A stretch of 14,955 nt of DNA from UMGS755 sp045595795 (GTDB lineage Bacteria; Bacillota; Clostridia; UBA1381; UBA9506), in assembly GCA_045595795.1 (NCBI GenBank), contig JAZOBC010000006.1:1-14955 (forward strand), written 5' to 3'. The notes beneath the pieces were generated by a model. That model searched no databases. It saw nothing but the letters and a program-made list of their open reading frames with translations, and was not told where the DNA came from. Position numbers and translations under genes: made by a program. Below are positions 14,946-14,955 of the stretch, piece after piece; position 1 is the stretch's first letter; each line of letters starts with the position of its first letter.

Positions 14946-14955
14946 GATGAACGCA

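Overview
The window looks like chromosome of an anaerobic, low-to-moderate-GC Clostridia (Bacillota). The evidence is strong AGGAGG-type ribosome binding sites, a T-box riboswitch, a PurF of the Bacillus iron-sulfur type, and a ferredoxin-like/CRP-FNR gene pair typical of strict anaerobes. No phage, insertion sequence, CRISPR array or plasmid gene was seen, and most genes are core metabolism.

Left part (1-2471). The window opens on what looks like the last 13 bases of a tRNA, probably tRNA-Ser, followed by a terminator. A well-expressed-looking gene of unknown function comes next (135-860). Then a divergent pair: a 4Fe-4S protein on the minus strand (999-1703) and a CRP/FNR regulator on the plus strand (1798-2471). 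They share an 85-95 bp control region with a 16-bp palindrome. The regulator reading frame is broken by an apparent one-base deletion near 2244, just before its DNA-binding domain.

Middle part (2559-4316). A consensus promoter drives a full T-box leader with specifier UUC (Phe) and a TGGT bulge that fits tRNA-Phe. It controls a single gene for phenylacetate-CoA ligase, which ends at a perfect 19-bp hairpin. A T-box switches genes on when the cognate tRNA is uncharged. This arrangement therefore suggests that the ligase salvages arylacetate for phenylalanine synthesis rather than degrading it.

Right part (4378-14864), all on the minus strand. Reading in the direction of transcription: eda (KDPG aldolase) and kdgK (KDG kinase) form a small ketodeoxygluconate operon. 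A hairpin follows, then a tight de novo purine cluster purF-purM-purN-purH-purD. Behind it, with short gaps, come a metal-dependent amidohydrolase and mutY, and after 57 bp a PIG-L family deacetylase. The purine genes cover the PRPP amidotransferase step (F), GAR synthesis (D), GAR formylation (N), AIR synthesis (M) and the last two steps to IMP (H). The purE/K/B/C/S/Q/L genes that precede purF in Bacillus are not here.

I did not find a clearly new defence or mobile system. The most informative observations are the Phe T-box on a lone aryl-CoA ligase, the frameshifted regulator with its candidate operator, and the unknown gene behind the tRNA end.
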